Source: Candidatus Omnitrophota bacterium (GTDB taxonomy: Bacteria > Omnitrophota > Gorgyraeia > Zapsychrales > JANLHA01). From it: 33,400 nucleotides of DNA. The translations under genes were made by a program, and so were the position numbers. Shown here in pieces: positions 1 to 6,664 of this stretch. A model generated the notes under the pieces. It worked only from the letters and a program-made list of their open reading frames with translations, was not told where the DNA came from and did no database searches. The DNA lies in assembly GCA_023247795.1 (NCBI GenBank), contig JAHFFT010000024.1, forward strand, positions 1-33,400. The letters run 5' to 3'. The stretch's first letter is position 1. Every line of letters begins with the position of its first letter.

Positions 1-199
1 CCGCGTCGATTTCAGCATTTTTTAGAATCTTCCGGTAATCCTTGACCGCTTTCACCTGCGGATAAAGTTTTTGAATGGACGCAAGTCGCTTCTCATCCAA
101 ATCCGCGCACATCAAAACCCTTGAGTTGGAAAATTGATTAAAAATCCGAATGTGATTGGGGCCCCAATGACCACAGCCAATGACGCCGATTTTAATCAA
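1..199 (-). CDS. Gfo/Idh/MocA family oxidoreductase, N-terminal fragment (runs off the left edge)
   Basis: Only the first 66 codons are in the window. Translation from a TTG start at 199 gives a Rossmann beta-alpha-beta fold start, IKIGVIGCGHWGPNHIRIF, with the dinucleotide-binding GxGxxG motif, followed by a second strand ending in CADLDEKRL, where an acidic residue would contact the NAD(P) ribose. This is the usual opening of Gfo/Idh/MocA sugar dehydrogenases and oxidoreductases. The TTG start is supported by an AGGAGG ribosome binding site at 205-210, five bases upstream. The substrate cannot be told from this part. The gene is divergent from the plus-strand pair that begins at 362. Confidence 0.85.
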   Translation of the reverse strand, partial: MIKIGVIGCGHWGPNHIRIFNQFSNSRVLMCADLDEKRLASIQKLYPQVKAVKDYRKILKNAEIDA

Positions 200-248
200 A
201 TGGACCTCCTTAGTACAATCTCCCTATGATCATAATGAAAGCGATTTT

Positions 249-254
249 ATTATA
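249..254 (-). promoter_or_regulatory. Candidate -10 box for the oxidoreductase gene
   Basis: A perfect TATAAT on the minus strand lies about 50 bases upstream of the TTG start at 199. The best -35 (TTCGTT at 16-base spacing) is poor, so this is a tentative promoter. The surrounding 200-361 stretch is very AT-rich and is the divergent regulatory region between the two gene sets. Confidence 0.4.
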
Positions 255-310
255 CTGATGAATAGATTTTAACGAAAGGATTTATTACGAGAATTTTATT
301 AAAGAATGCT

Positions 311-338
311 TTGATTTTGATAATCCTAAAGATAGAAT
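311..338 (+). promoter_or_regulatory. Candidate promoter for the 362-2157 gene pair
   Basis: TTGATT (311-316), a 16-base spacer and TAGAAT (333-338) resemble a sigma-70 promoter on the plus strand. Transcription would start near 345, giving a very short leader before the ATG at 362. There is no convincing Shine-Dalgarno sequence before that ATG. The call rests on motif similarity in AT-rich DNA only. Confidence 0.35.
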
Positions 339-361
339 ATTTAGAAATTGATTAAAAAAAG

Positions 362-775
362 ATGAAAAAAAATCATCTGAACCTCATTGTTTTCTCCCTT
401 TGCCTGATCATAGTCGCGATCAACACCTTCCATCTACTCAAACAAGCACTTTTGTTTCCCAAAAGCACTTCCCGACAATTTTATCTTCTCCTGGCCGATG
501 CCTTTAAAAGCTTTCAACAGATATTAAGTCAGTACGATATTGAATTTTTGGGATACTATAGTGATAAAGATATGGAAAAGAACACCAACATCCTTATCTT
601 TTCCCAGGCCCAATACTATCTTGCCCCTTTGGTGATCGAATCCGGTAATACGGACCGCGAATATGTCCTTTTTGATTGTTCATCGCCCGATGTCGCGTTA
701 AAAAAAATCAATGAACTGGGGGCGACCCCCATCATTGCCAACAGTCTAGGCATGATTCTAGCGAAAAAAAAATAA
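362..775 (+). CDS. Hypothetical membrane-anchored protein
   Basis: The product has 137 residues. An N-terminal KKN followed by a hydrophobic stretch (about residues 7-30) predicts one membrane anchor or an uncleaved signal. The rest is a soluble domain of about 105 residues, with no cysteine motif or recognisable catalytic signature. It ends in ILAKKK. I do not recognise the family. The stop codon overlaps the start of the next gene by one base (TAATG at 773-777), so the two are almost certainly co-translated. A functional link to the polytopic protein downstream, for example as an accessory subunit, is inference. No clear ribosome binding site precedes the ATG. Confidence 0.7.
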   Translation: MKKNHLNLIVFSLCLIIVAINTFHLLKQALLFPKSTSRQFYLLLADAFKSFQQILSQYDIEFLGYYSDKDMEKNTNILIFSQAQYYLAPLVIESGNTDREYVLFDCSSPDVALKKINELGATPIIANSLGMILAKKK

Positions 776-2157
776 TGGACCTCTTCCTTACCGCCATCCC
801 TTTGACAATTTCATTTCTGCTGGGGGGACTGTTTCTCAACATCCTCTTTTCCAAAAAAGAAATCGGATCAAAGGGCCTGTTCTTTGTGCTTGCCTTTGCC
901 GTAGGTTTGGGGATCACCGCCTTCATTTCCTTTTTCGTCCTGATTGTGAGTGGTGGTTATCAAAAAACCTTGGTTCTTGCGGCTCAGCTCATATTGTTGG
1001 CGGCACTATTATTCAGACAATTTAAAAAAAAGCCGGTCACCTGGCCAACCATGGCCATGCATCCACTTCAAGATCTCGTGATGGCCGGGCTGATAGTGTT
1101 TTTACTTTCCATTTCCTGGCAAATCGCGTATCAATATCCTTCTGGCGGCTGGGACGCCTGGTCGGTCTGGAATTTGAAGGCGAAATTCATCTTCTTAGCA
1201 GGCCAGCGCTGGGTTGATCTGTTGTCTCCGAAAATGTGGGGATCGAGCCCGCATTATCCGCTTTATTTACCTCTGATCAACGTCTGGATATGGGGATTTT
1301 TTAATAAACCCGCCGAACTGACTCCCGCCATCGTCTCCATGCTCTTTTTTCTTTTGATTGTGTTGTTGCTCTACGCTTCCCTGCGTCGAGAATCTTCTTC
1401 CTGGGTGGTTCTGCTTGCTCCCTTATTGCTTTTGAGTTCCGAACTTTACTCAACGCTCGCCGTAAGCCAATATTGTGATATCGTCGTCGGATTCTATCTG
1501 CTCGCTAGCCTCACCAGTCTATGGCGCGCTGAGCAAGAACAATCTCGGGCCTGGCTTATTTTGGGATGCATCCTTCTAGGCATCTTGAGCTTTACCAAGT
1601 CCGAAGGCACGATCGCGGCCCTCTTGATCTTTATGCTGATGACCATAAAAAAATTCTTGGCTAAACGATCCAAACAGAAATTTCAAGAATTCATCTTTGG
1701 TGCCATTGTCTTCTTTCTTGCCGCTCTACCCACGATCATCTTCAATCTATTTTTTTCACCAGGCAACCAAACCTTCACCAATGGTTTGCAATCGCTGCAA
1801 CACCCGGCAACATTCGATCGCTTCAAATTTTGCATTGCCTTTTTGCTGTCGGAAATGATTTCGATGAAATGGTGCGGACTTTGGATCACGGTGATTGTGA
1901 TCGGCCTTTTGTCGCTCAAACGAGGATGGCAAAGAGCTCTCAAAATCTTCCCGCTGAGCCTATCGATCTATTTGGGAATCGTTCTCGCCTACTGTTTTAT
2001 CAATACACGATTTGAAATTGGGTGGTTGCTTCAGGTCACTTTGGGCCGGATCCTGGCATCACTTCTGCCATCGTTGCTTTTTTGGGTATTTGCTGCGTGC
2101 TTGAATGGAGTAGAAGGTAAGGACTCTAAGACGGACGCTCAATCTTCAAAATCTTAA
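775..2157 (+). CDS. Polytopic membrane protein, possibly GT-C type glycosyltransferase-like
   Basis: The product has 460 residues with roughly eleven hydrophobic segments spread along its length. A conserved-looking extracytoplasmic loop around residues 120-140 contains GGWDAWSVWNLKAKF, followed by an HYPLYLPLINVW stretch. An acidic residue in an aromatic context (D127) after an early membrane segment, and an HYP(L/P)Y-like segment, recall GT-C fold glycosyltransferases that use polyprenyl-linked sugars. I see no full family signature, so the assignment is only suggestive. It is translationally coupled to the small membrane-anchored protein before it. Its last 32 bases overlap the 3' end of greA on the other strand. 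An alternative is an O-antigen polymerase-like or unknown transporter-like protein. Confidence 0.6.
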   Translation: MDLFLTAIPLTISFLLGGLFLNILFSKKEIGSKGLFFVLAFAVGLGITAFISFFVLIVSGGYQKTLVLAAQLILLAALLFRQFKKKPVTWPTMAMHPLQDLVMAGLIVFLLSISWQIAYQYPSGGWDAWSVWNLKAKFIFLAGQRWVDLLSPKMWGSSPHYPLYLPLINVWIWGFFNKPAELTPAIVSMLFFLLIVLLLYASLRRESSSWVVLLAPLLLLSSELYSTLAVSQYCDIVVGFYLLASLTSLWRAEQEQSRAWLILGCILLGILSFTKSEGTIAALLIFMLMTIKKFLAKRSKQKFQEFIFGAIVFFLAALPTIIFNLFFSPGNQTFTNGLQSLQHPATFDRFKFCIAFLLSEMISMKWCGLWITVIVIGLLSLKRGWQRALKIFPLSLSIYLGIVLAYCFINTRFEIGWLLQVTLGRILASLLPSLLFWVFAACLNGVEGKDSKTDAQSSKS

Positions 2158-2608
2158 AACGTTTTTTCCCGTCGGGAATTTCAATATCAACGACCAAGTC
2201 AGCGGGTTTGCCCATCAAACCTTTCCCTATCGGAGAAGAAAAAGAAACCTTGTTTTCTTCAATGCTCGCTTCTTCCGGGGAAACCAACATATACTTCAAC
2301 GATTTATTCTGGTCCAAATCTTTTAAAGTAACAATGGCTCCGATATAAATTTTGTCCGAGGGGATATTTTGATCTTCGATGATCCGAACGTTGCTCAATT
2401 TCAATTCGAGTTCGGCGATGCGGGCCTCACAGTGCGCCTGAGCGTCCTTGGCCGCGTCGTATTCGGCATTTTCCGAAATATCTCCCAGCAAACGCGCCTC
2501 GCCAATCGCCTTAGAAATCTTTTTTCGCTCCTTCGTCGTGAGATACCCTAACTCTTGGCTTAATTTTTCAAACCCGGCGCGTGTTAAATAAACTTCCTGA
2601 GCCATCAT
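2126..2608 (-). CDS. greA: Transcription elongation factor GreA
   Basis: The product has 160 residues, the normal length for GreA. It rescues backtracked RNA polymerase by inserting a coiled coil into the secondary channel and stimulating transcript cleavage. The N-terminal coiled coil carries the tip motif LGDISENAEYDAAKDAQ, with the acidic residues D43 and E46 that coordinate catalytic magnesium. The C-terminal FKBP-like domain shows SPIGKGLMGKPADLVVDIEIP. Two consecutive ATG codons (2603-2608) follow a GGGGGTGA ribosome binding site. It lies 26 bases downstream of the PC4-like gene. Its 3' end overlaps the convergent membrane gene by 32 bases, and no terminator hairpin is visible between them. 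Confidence 0.96.
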   Translation of the reverse strand: MMAQEVYLTRAGFEKLSQELGYLTTKERKKISKAIGEARLLGDISENAEYDAAKDAQAHCEARIAELELKLSNVRIIEDQNIPSDKIYIGAIVTLKDLDQNKSLKYMLVSPEEASIEENKVSFSSPIGKGLMGKPADLVVDIEIPDGKKRFKILKIERPS

Positions 2609-2634
2609 TCACCCCCGCAGGCTTAAAAAACGCC

Positions 2635-2868
2635 TTACATATTCTCAACGGCTTTCATCATCACGGGAACTATCTCACGCACTTCGCCTTTATTCATGCG
2701 GCCCAACTTAGTGAACCGCCAACCGCTGTCCTGTGTGAGATTCTCCCGGGTGATTTGCAACTTTTTCTCTCCACCATTATAAGAAAAAACCCCGATGGTA
2801 ATCCGCGTCTCTCCCAATTCTTTGGTTTCCTTAAAAATCTCCTGATCAAGTGCTTGATCGTACGGCAT
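2635..2868 (-). CDS. Small PC4/YdbC-like protein (putative ssDNA-binding transcription factor)
   Basis: The product has 77 residues. The order TRITIGVFSYNGGEKKLQITR, then WRFTKLGRMNKGEV, then a C-terminal helix resembles the bacterial PC4 (p15 coactivator) / YdbC fold: a curved beta sheet for single-stranded nucleic acid followed by one helix for dimerisation. The key features seen are alternating basic residues, an internal GG turn and a KLGR strand. The ATG has an AAGGAG ribosome binding site. It sits between ybaB and greA with short gaps, so it belongs to a small operon of nucleoid and transcription factors, which fits the call. Family assignment is by pattern only. Confidence 0.6.
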   Translation of the reverse strand: MPYDQALDQEIFKETKELGETRITIGVFSYNGGEKKLQITRENLTQDSGWRFTKLGRMNKGEVREIVPVMMKAVENM

Positions 2869-2880
2869 AACGAACTCCTT

Positions 2881-3165
2881 TCATGATAGACCAGGCATCA
2901 CCGAAGCCATTTTCTGCGCGGCGGTTGCCTGTGCTTTTTTCATAGCTGCGTTCATACTGCGCAGGATATCTGATTCCAGTTTGTGTTTGTTCTCCGGCCT
3001 TAACAGGCCTTCCTCGATCTCAATCGATTTGAAATGCTGAGAGGCAGTCACATTCAGCTTGATTCCCCGAACATCCTCGACGTCCAGGACAATCCCATCG
3101 AGCTCCTTTTTAATCCGCTCGGCCTGTTTCTTGATTTCCATGAGTTGTTTGAATTGATCCAGCAT
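2881..3165 (-). CDS. ybaB: YbaB/EbfC family nucleoid-associated protein
   Basis: The product has 94 residues, a little shorter than the usual 100-110. It starts with the typical helix MLDQFKQLMEIKKQAERIKKEL. The beta segment GIKLNVTASQHFKSIEIEEGLL follows, then the long C-terminal helix NAAMKKAQATAAQKMASVMPGL. These proteins form tweezer-like dimers that bind DNA. In many bacteria ybaB sits between dnaX and recR; here it instead heads a group with a PC4-like gene and greA, and neither dnaX nor recR is nearby. A GGGAGA ribosome binding site precedes the ATG, and a good promoter lies directly upstream. Confidence 0.92.
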   Translation of the reverse strand: MLDQFKQLMEIKKQAERIKKELDGIVLDVEDVRGIKLNVTASQHFKSIEIEEGLLRPENKHKLESDILRSMNAAMKKAQATAAQKMASVMPGLS

Positions 3166-3187
3166 CTTCTCTCCCGATCAACTTCCT

Positions 3188-3216
3188 CTTATACTTTAAA
3201 ATAATAAACAATGCAA
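3188..3216 (-). promoter_or_regulatory. Sigma-70 type promoter for ybaB - PC4-like - greA
   Basis: On the minus strand, TTGCAT (3211-3216), a 17-base spacer and TATAAG (3188-3193) form a near-consensus promoter. The expected transcription start is near 3180, 15 bases before the ybaB ATG. It lies just after the yggT stop codon (3224), so yggT is probably in a separate or read-through transcript. Confidence 0.7.
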
Positions 3217-3223
3217 GACCTAA

Positions 3224-3520
3224 TCACAATTTCAACCGCAAACCAATATCATATAACGACTGCACGAGAAAAGATTTCAAGACCATAATCCCCAGAAAGG
3301 CAATGATCGGTGAAAAATCAATCCCCATCGGTGGCAGCAGTCTGCGGATCGGCTCCAAGACCGGTTCGGTTGAGCGTTCAAGGAACTGAACGATCGGATT
3401 GAATGGGTCGGGATTGACCCAACTGATCAACGCCCGGGCCAAGATCAACCAGTAAGAAATGGTTAAAACCACATCGACAACCTTGGCCAGCGTCATAAAC
3501 AAATTTCCCAAAATGAACAT
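3224..3520 (-). CDS. yggT: YggT family membrane protein
   Basis: The product has 98 residues from the ATG at 3520. That start is chosen over an in-frame TTG at 3544 because AAGGAG lies about nine bases upstream of it. Two hydrophobic segments flank the family signature, seen here as ILARALISWVNPDPFNPIVQFLERSTEPVLEPIRRLLPPMGIDFSPIIAF; the conserved stretch is W-x-NPDPxNP-hx-LxxxTEPhLxPhRR. YggT proteins are one-repeat integral membrane proteins, found near cell division genes in many bacteria, with a proposed role in ion homeostasis or envelope organisation. It lies about 175 bases downstream of mlaD and just upstream of ybaB. Confidence 0.92.
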   Translation of the reverse strand: MFILGNLFMTLAKVVDVVLTISYWLILARALISWVNPDPFNPIVQFLERSTEPVLEPIRRLLPPMGIDFSPIIAFLGIMVLKSFLVQSLYDIGLRLKL

Positions 3521-3694
3521 CGTGTTTCTCCTTCTTAAAACCAATCAATCCTGCCGTGTTGCCTTAGGCCATTGCGAAAATTTTCTTTCCTGATCGTAAT
3601 TGACCGCCTCAATGGGATAGGGAATCACTATGCCCCCGCTAACGTAGCGCTTATATTGTGCAACGCCAAATTGTTCTTAATGACCTTTTGCGGA

Positions 3695-4288
3695 TCAAAA
3701 AACTTTAAACAATGTTCCGTCGATCAAACGCTGTTCAATGCGGTTTAACAGCCGCCGCGTCGTGCCGGAAATGTCCTGAATTTCACCGACCATCGACTCA
3801 ATCATCTTCGAAGTTTCCAGTAAAGCGACCGCAGAGTCGCCAAAAGTCTCTGCCAAATTTTGGACATCCAAGGGGTCTTCGCCGATCACCGGTTGACTCA
3901 AATCTTCGCGATGATTCTCAGGCGAGGTTGTGATCTCAACCATTTTTTCTCCCAAAATCCCCTCAGTGATGATCGAAAAATGGACACTCTTAACGGCCTG
4001 CTTTCGAAATTTCTCAAGGATATTGATATCAACCCGTACTCCACGCCCCATCACCGGCTCTTCGGCAAAGCTGATGTCGGAAACCGTGCCCACGGTCACT
4101 CCCGATAAACGGACCGCGGCGCCCACTTGAAGACCCCCGACGCGATTGAACAGCAAATGCATGGGAAACTTCGGCTGCGCGATCCCCTTCTCCAGCCCCA
4201 AAAGAAAAACGACACCCGCAATCATAACAACGCAGGCAATGAAGAACAACCCGGCAAAAAATTTTTTAAAGAAATCTTTTGCTTCCAT
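3695..4288 (-). CDS. mlaD: MCE-domain lipid-binding protein, MlaD-like
   Basis: The product has 197 residues. A single N-terminal transmembrane helix (about residues 13-30) anchors it in the inner membrane. The MCE domain follows (about residues 38-115), with the typical FNRVGGLQVGAAVRLSGVTVGTVSDI segment. The tail is helical with TSKMIESMVGEIQDISGTTRRLLNRIEQRL. In Mla systems, MCE proteins form a hexameric ring that carries phospholipids between the membranes. An AGGAGG ribosome binding site precedes the ATG. It follows mlaF and mlaE in the same operon. The C-terminal tail after the MCE domain is fairly short, and a 43-codon open stretch without a start follows it (see findings), so a truncated end is possible. 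Confidence 0.88.
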   Translation of the reverse strand: MEAKDFFKKFFAGLFFIACVVMIAGVVFLLGLEKGIAQPKFPMHLLFNRVGGLQVGAAVRLSGVTVGTVSDISFAEEPVMGRGVRVDINILEKFRKQAVKSVHFSIITEGILGEKMVEITTSPENHREDLSQPVIGEDPLDVQNLAETFGDSAVALLETSKMIESMVGEIQDISGTTRRLLNRIEQRLIDGTLFKVF

Positions 4289-4300
4289 CCTTGCCGCCTC

Positions 4301-5017
4301 CTAACTTAAAAACTCCTGAATAAATGCGTCCTGCGAATCCTGCAAAACACGCGGGGTCCCGCTCCCCACGACTTTTCCTTCTTTGATCAAAATCACCTGG
4401 TCAGCGATACGAAATGAATTTCGAATATCATGCGATGTCACAACCGTCGTGCAATGCAATTCCGAAGAGATCTTTTTGATCAAAAAGGAAATGCTCCGGC
4501 TCTTAATGGGGTCAAGACCCGAGGTTGGCTCGTCGCAAAATAAAATCTTGGAATCTAGAACAATCGCGCGGGCCAAGGCCGCCCGCTTTTTCATCCCTCC
4601 GCTCAATTCCGATGGAAATTTATTTCCCGCCTCTTCCAACCCAACCGTTTTCAGAACCCGCTTGACCTTATCTTTGATGTCTTTGCGTTTGAGCTGAGTA
4701 TGTTCGACCAAAGGAAAAGCGACGTTCTCAAAAACGGTCATAAAATCGTAAAGCGCCCCTTCTTGAAAAAGATACCCAATATTTTTCCGCATTTTAAGAA
4801 GCTGCCATTCCTTCATCTTGGTGATGTCCTGGCCGTCGATCGCGATGGAACCTTGATCGGGTTTCAACAGCCCCATCAGGTGCTGAAGAAGAACACTCTT
4901 TCCCGAACCACTCTCGCCTAAAATGACCAGGAGTTCTCCCTTTTTGATCTCCAGGTTGATATTATCCAAAACCAACTGTTGATCAAACCTTTTAGAAAGT
5001 CCTTTGATAGTGATCAT
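4301..5017 (-). CDS. mlaF: Mla-type ABC transporter ATPase
   Basis: The product has 238 residues and is a cytoplasmic ABC ATPase. The Walker A motif is GESGSGKS (about residues 34-41), the signature is LSGGMKKRAALARAI, Walker B is ILFCDEPTSGLDP, and the switch histidine is in VVTSHD. The signature form LSGGMKKR is characteristic of the MlaF/Ttg2A group of phospholipid transport ATPases. It powers MlaE. Its start overlaps the end of the small lipoprotein gene by 26 bases, and mlaD follows 12 bases later. The gene order mlaE - lipoprotein - mlaF - mlaD supports a complete inner-membrane complex, although no mlaB or mlaC is seen here. Confidence 0.94.
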   Translation of the reverse strand: MITIKGLSKRFDQQLVLDNINLEIKKGELLVILGESGSGKSVLLQHLMGLLKPDQGSIAIDGQDITKMKEWQLLKMRKNIGYLFQEGALYDFMTVFENVAFPLVEHTQLKRKDIKDKVKRVLKTVGLEEAGNKFPSELSGGMKKRAALARAIVLDSKILFCDEPTSGLDPIKSRSISFLIKKISSELHCTTVVTSHDIRNSFRIADQVILIKEGKVVGSGTPRVLQDSQDAFIQEFLS

Positions 5018-5357
5018 TGGTCATTTTTTTTCTATAAATCCGGAATTTCGCGCGCCCAAACTTTGTGTACAATCGATCATATGGCCGCACATCCGCTTTT
5101 TCAATAAAAAATTGCACGCCGCGATACTCCCCGAGCAAATAAACTTCGGAGTCAATCAGCACGTCGATGGTGTCTTCCGGGAACCAATTCTCCCCTTCGA
5201 AAATGATGGGTTCACCGTCGCGGATCCATTCCGCTTCCATCTCTGGGAAAGGAAATCCGCCAAATTGCCCGACGTTGCCTTGAGGAGCCGCACAAGCAGA
5301 AAATAAAAAGGAAATGCCGACGACCATCATCACCCATGATAAAATTGCTTTCTTCAT
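4992..5357 (-). CDS. Small predicted lipoprotein inside the mla operon
   Basis: The product has 121 residues from the ATG at 5357. That start is chosen because it begins a clear lipoprotein signal, MKKAILSWVMMVVGISFLFSAC: a basic start, a hydrophobic core, and the lipobox FSAC with the lipidated cysteine near residue 22. The longer reading frame upstream lies inside mlaE and is not credible. The mature part is about 100 residues, with a possible beta-rich segment (IDVLIDSEVYLLGEYRGVQFFIEKADV) and a very basic C-terminus. I do not recognise the family. It starts right after the mlaE stop (the stop TAA lies within its ribosome binding region) and overlaps mlaF, so it is made together with the transporter. 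A periplasmic accessory role is inference. Confidence 0.8.
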   Translation of the reverse strand: MKKAILSWVMMVVGISFLFSACAAPQGNVGQFGGFPFPEMEAEWIRDGEPIIFEGENWFPEDTIDVLIDSEVYLLGEYRGVQFFIEKADVRPYDRLYTKFGRAKFRIYRKKMTNDHYQRTF

Positions 5358-5359
5358 GC

Positions 5360-6130
5360 TTACCCCCAAAAAGTCAAAATGATTTTTGTCAACACGGCAT
5401 TGAACAGCACAACCATGATATAAGAAAAGGCCACGGCCTTGGTGGTATATTGACCGACTCCCAAAGACCCGCCTTTGGTCTGAAATCCTTGATAACAGCA
5501 GACCCATCCTATTATAGCAGCAAAAAACAAAGTTTTGATAAACCCGCTAAAAAAATCCACAAAATTGATCGCGCGGATCGTCTGATGGATATAAGCCGAA
5601 CTTTGAATATTGGCATCAAAAACGCCGATGGTGTAACCACCCAAAATTCCAATCAGTTCAGAAAATACAACCAATCCGGGCAGCACCATAAAGCACGCCA
5701 GAATCCTCGGCACCACCAAAAATTCAACCGGATCCACCCCCAACGTCCGGGTGGCCGTGACTTGGTCACTCACTTTCATCGTTCCCAATTCCGCCGCGAT
5801 CCTGGCCCCGGCCTTCCCGGAAAAAATGAAAGAACTGAAAACCGGGCTCAGTTCTCGGACCAGCGATAACGCGACCAGTTGAGCAACGTTCTCTTTGGCC
5901 CCAAATCGATTCAACATGACATAGCCCTGCAAGGCCAAAACCGCTCCGGTGGCAAAAGATGTCAGGGCTATGATGATGACCGATTGGACGCCCTGCTCAT
6001 AAATCTGTTTTAAGACTTCGCCCCAGCGGATTTTTCCTTTCAGCAGATGAACGCAAACGTCTCCAAAAAAAAATAAGGCCTCTCCGGTTCCGACGACAAA
6101 ATTCAATAGGGCGCTGAAAAAAGTTTTCAT
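5360..6130 (-). CDS. mlaE: Mla-type ABC transporter permease
   Basis: The product has 256 residues from the ATG at 6130. This start overlaps the upstream yacP-like stop as ATGA; a longer frame begins at 6160 but has no better support. The family signature is visible in the middle: SLVRELSPVFSSFIFSGKAGARIAAELGTMKVSDQVTATRTLGVDPVEFLVVPRILA, with the ExG(T/S)M motif and the ALxxxGxDPxxxLVxPR motif of MlaE/TrbG-type permeases. Several membrane helices follow. With the MlaF ATPase and the MCE protein MlaD it should form the inner-membrane complex that moves phospholipids to or from the outer membrane. Confidence 0.94.
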   Translation of the reverse strand: MKTFFSALLNFVVGTGEALFFFGDVCVHLLKGKIRWGEVLKQIYEQGVQSVIIIALTSFATGAVLALQGYVMLNRFGAKENVAQLVALSLVRELSPVFSSFIFSGKAGARIAAELGTMKVSDQVTATRTLGVDPVEFLVVPRILACFMVLPGLVVFSELIGILGGYTIGVFDANIQSSAYIHQTIRAINFVDFFSGFIKTLFFAAIIGWVCCYQGFQTKGGSLGVGQYTTKAVAFSYIMVVLFNAVLTKIILTFWG

Positions 6131-6630
6131 GTCCGAATTTTCCGCGGCCGCTTTAACCAAATCTCTTCCAACTCCGCGTTGATCTTAGCCTCGAGACTCC
6201 TGCTCACATGTTTCACGGGATCAGCGAGTCCGTCGTTACCGATGGCCACCCGGTCAACATCCACCTTCATAAATTCATTGACCTTGAGAAATCGAGCGCC
6301 ATAGGCGGCCACAAAATATTGAATTTCCTTATCATCGGTCACCACGATCACGGTGCGCTTATTTTCCGACTGCTCGACAAAATCTTTAATCCGCTCGTCA
6401 GCCGAATCATTCTCGGAAAAAATGATTCTAACCAACGACGATCGATGCGAATGATAAACCCCGGCCTGACCGTCAAAAACAAGCAACACTTCATTATTCA
6501 AACTCCCCTGGGGCCGCTCTTCCTCCAAATATTTGATCAGCCGTTCCCTTCCCTCTTCGAGTTTGCAATTCGCGAATTGCGGCAACTGTTTGACGATGTT
6601 ATAACCATCGAGAATATAGTGAAGTGACAT
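6127..6630 (-). CDS. NYN-domain (PIN-like) protein of the YacP/Rae1 family
   Basis: The product has 167 residues. It opens with HYILDGYNIVKQL, whose aspartate D8 and the DGYN motif are diagnostic of NYN domains. Further acidic residues follow in VLLVFDGQ, SADERIKDFVE and VVTDDKEI, forming the PIN-like metal site. The Bacillus homologue Rae1 (YacP) is a ribosome-associated endoribonuclease. A good AAAGGAGG site precedes the ATG, and its stop overlaps the mlaE start (ATGA). Here it sits between the flippase-like gene and the mla genes, so its position in the operon probably reflects co-expression rather than a joint function. Confidence 0.9.
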   Translation of the reverse strand: MSLHYILDGYNIVKQLPQFANCKLEEGRERLIKYLEEERPQGSLNNEVLLVFDGQAGVYHSHRSSLVRIIFSENDSADERIKDFVEQSENKRTVIVVTDDKEIQYFVAAYGARFLKVNEFMKVDVDRVAIGNDGLADPVKHVSRSLEAKINAELEEIWLKRPRKIRT

Positions 6631-6664
6631 CCTGTGCCTCCTTTCTGCCCATAACGGGCCCCCC

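Noticed and set aside
5358..5507. 50-residue N-terminal extension of the mla lipoprotein
   Set aside because: It lies inside mlaE, and the ATG at 5357 starts a complete lipoprotein signal.
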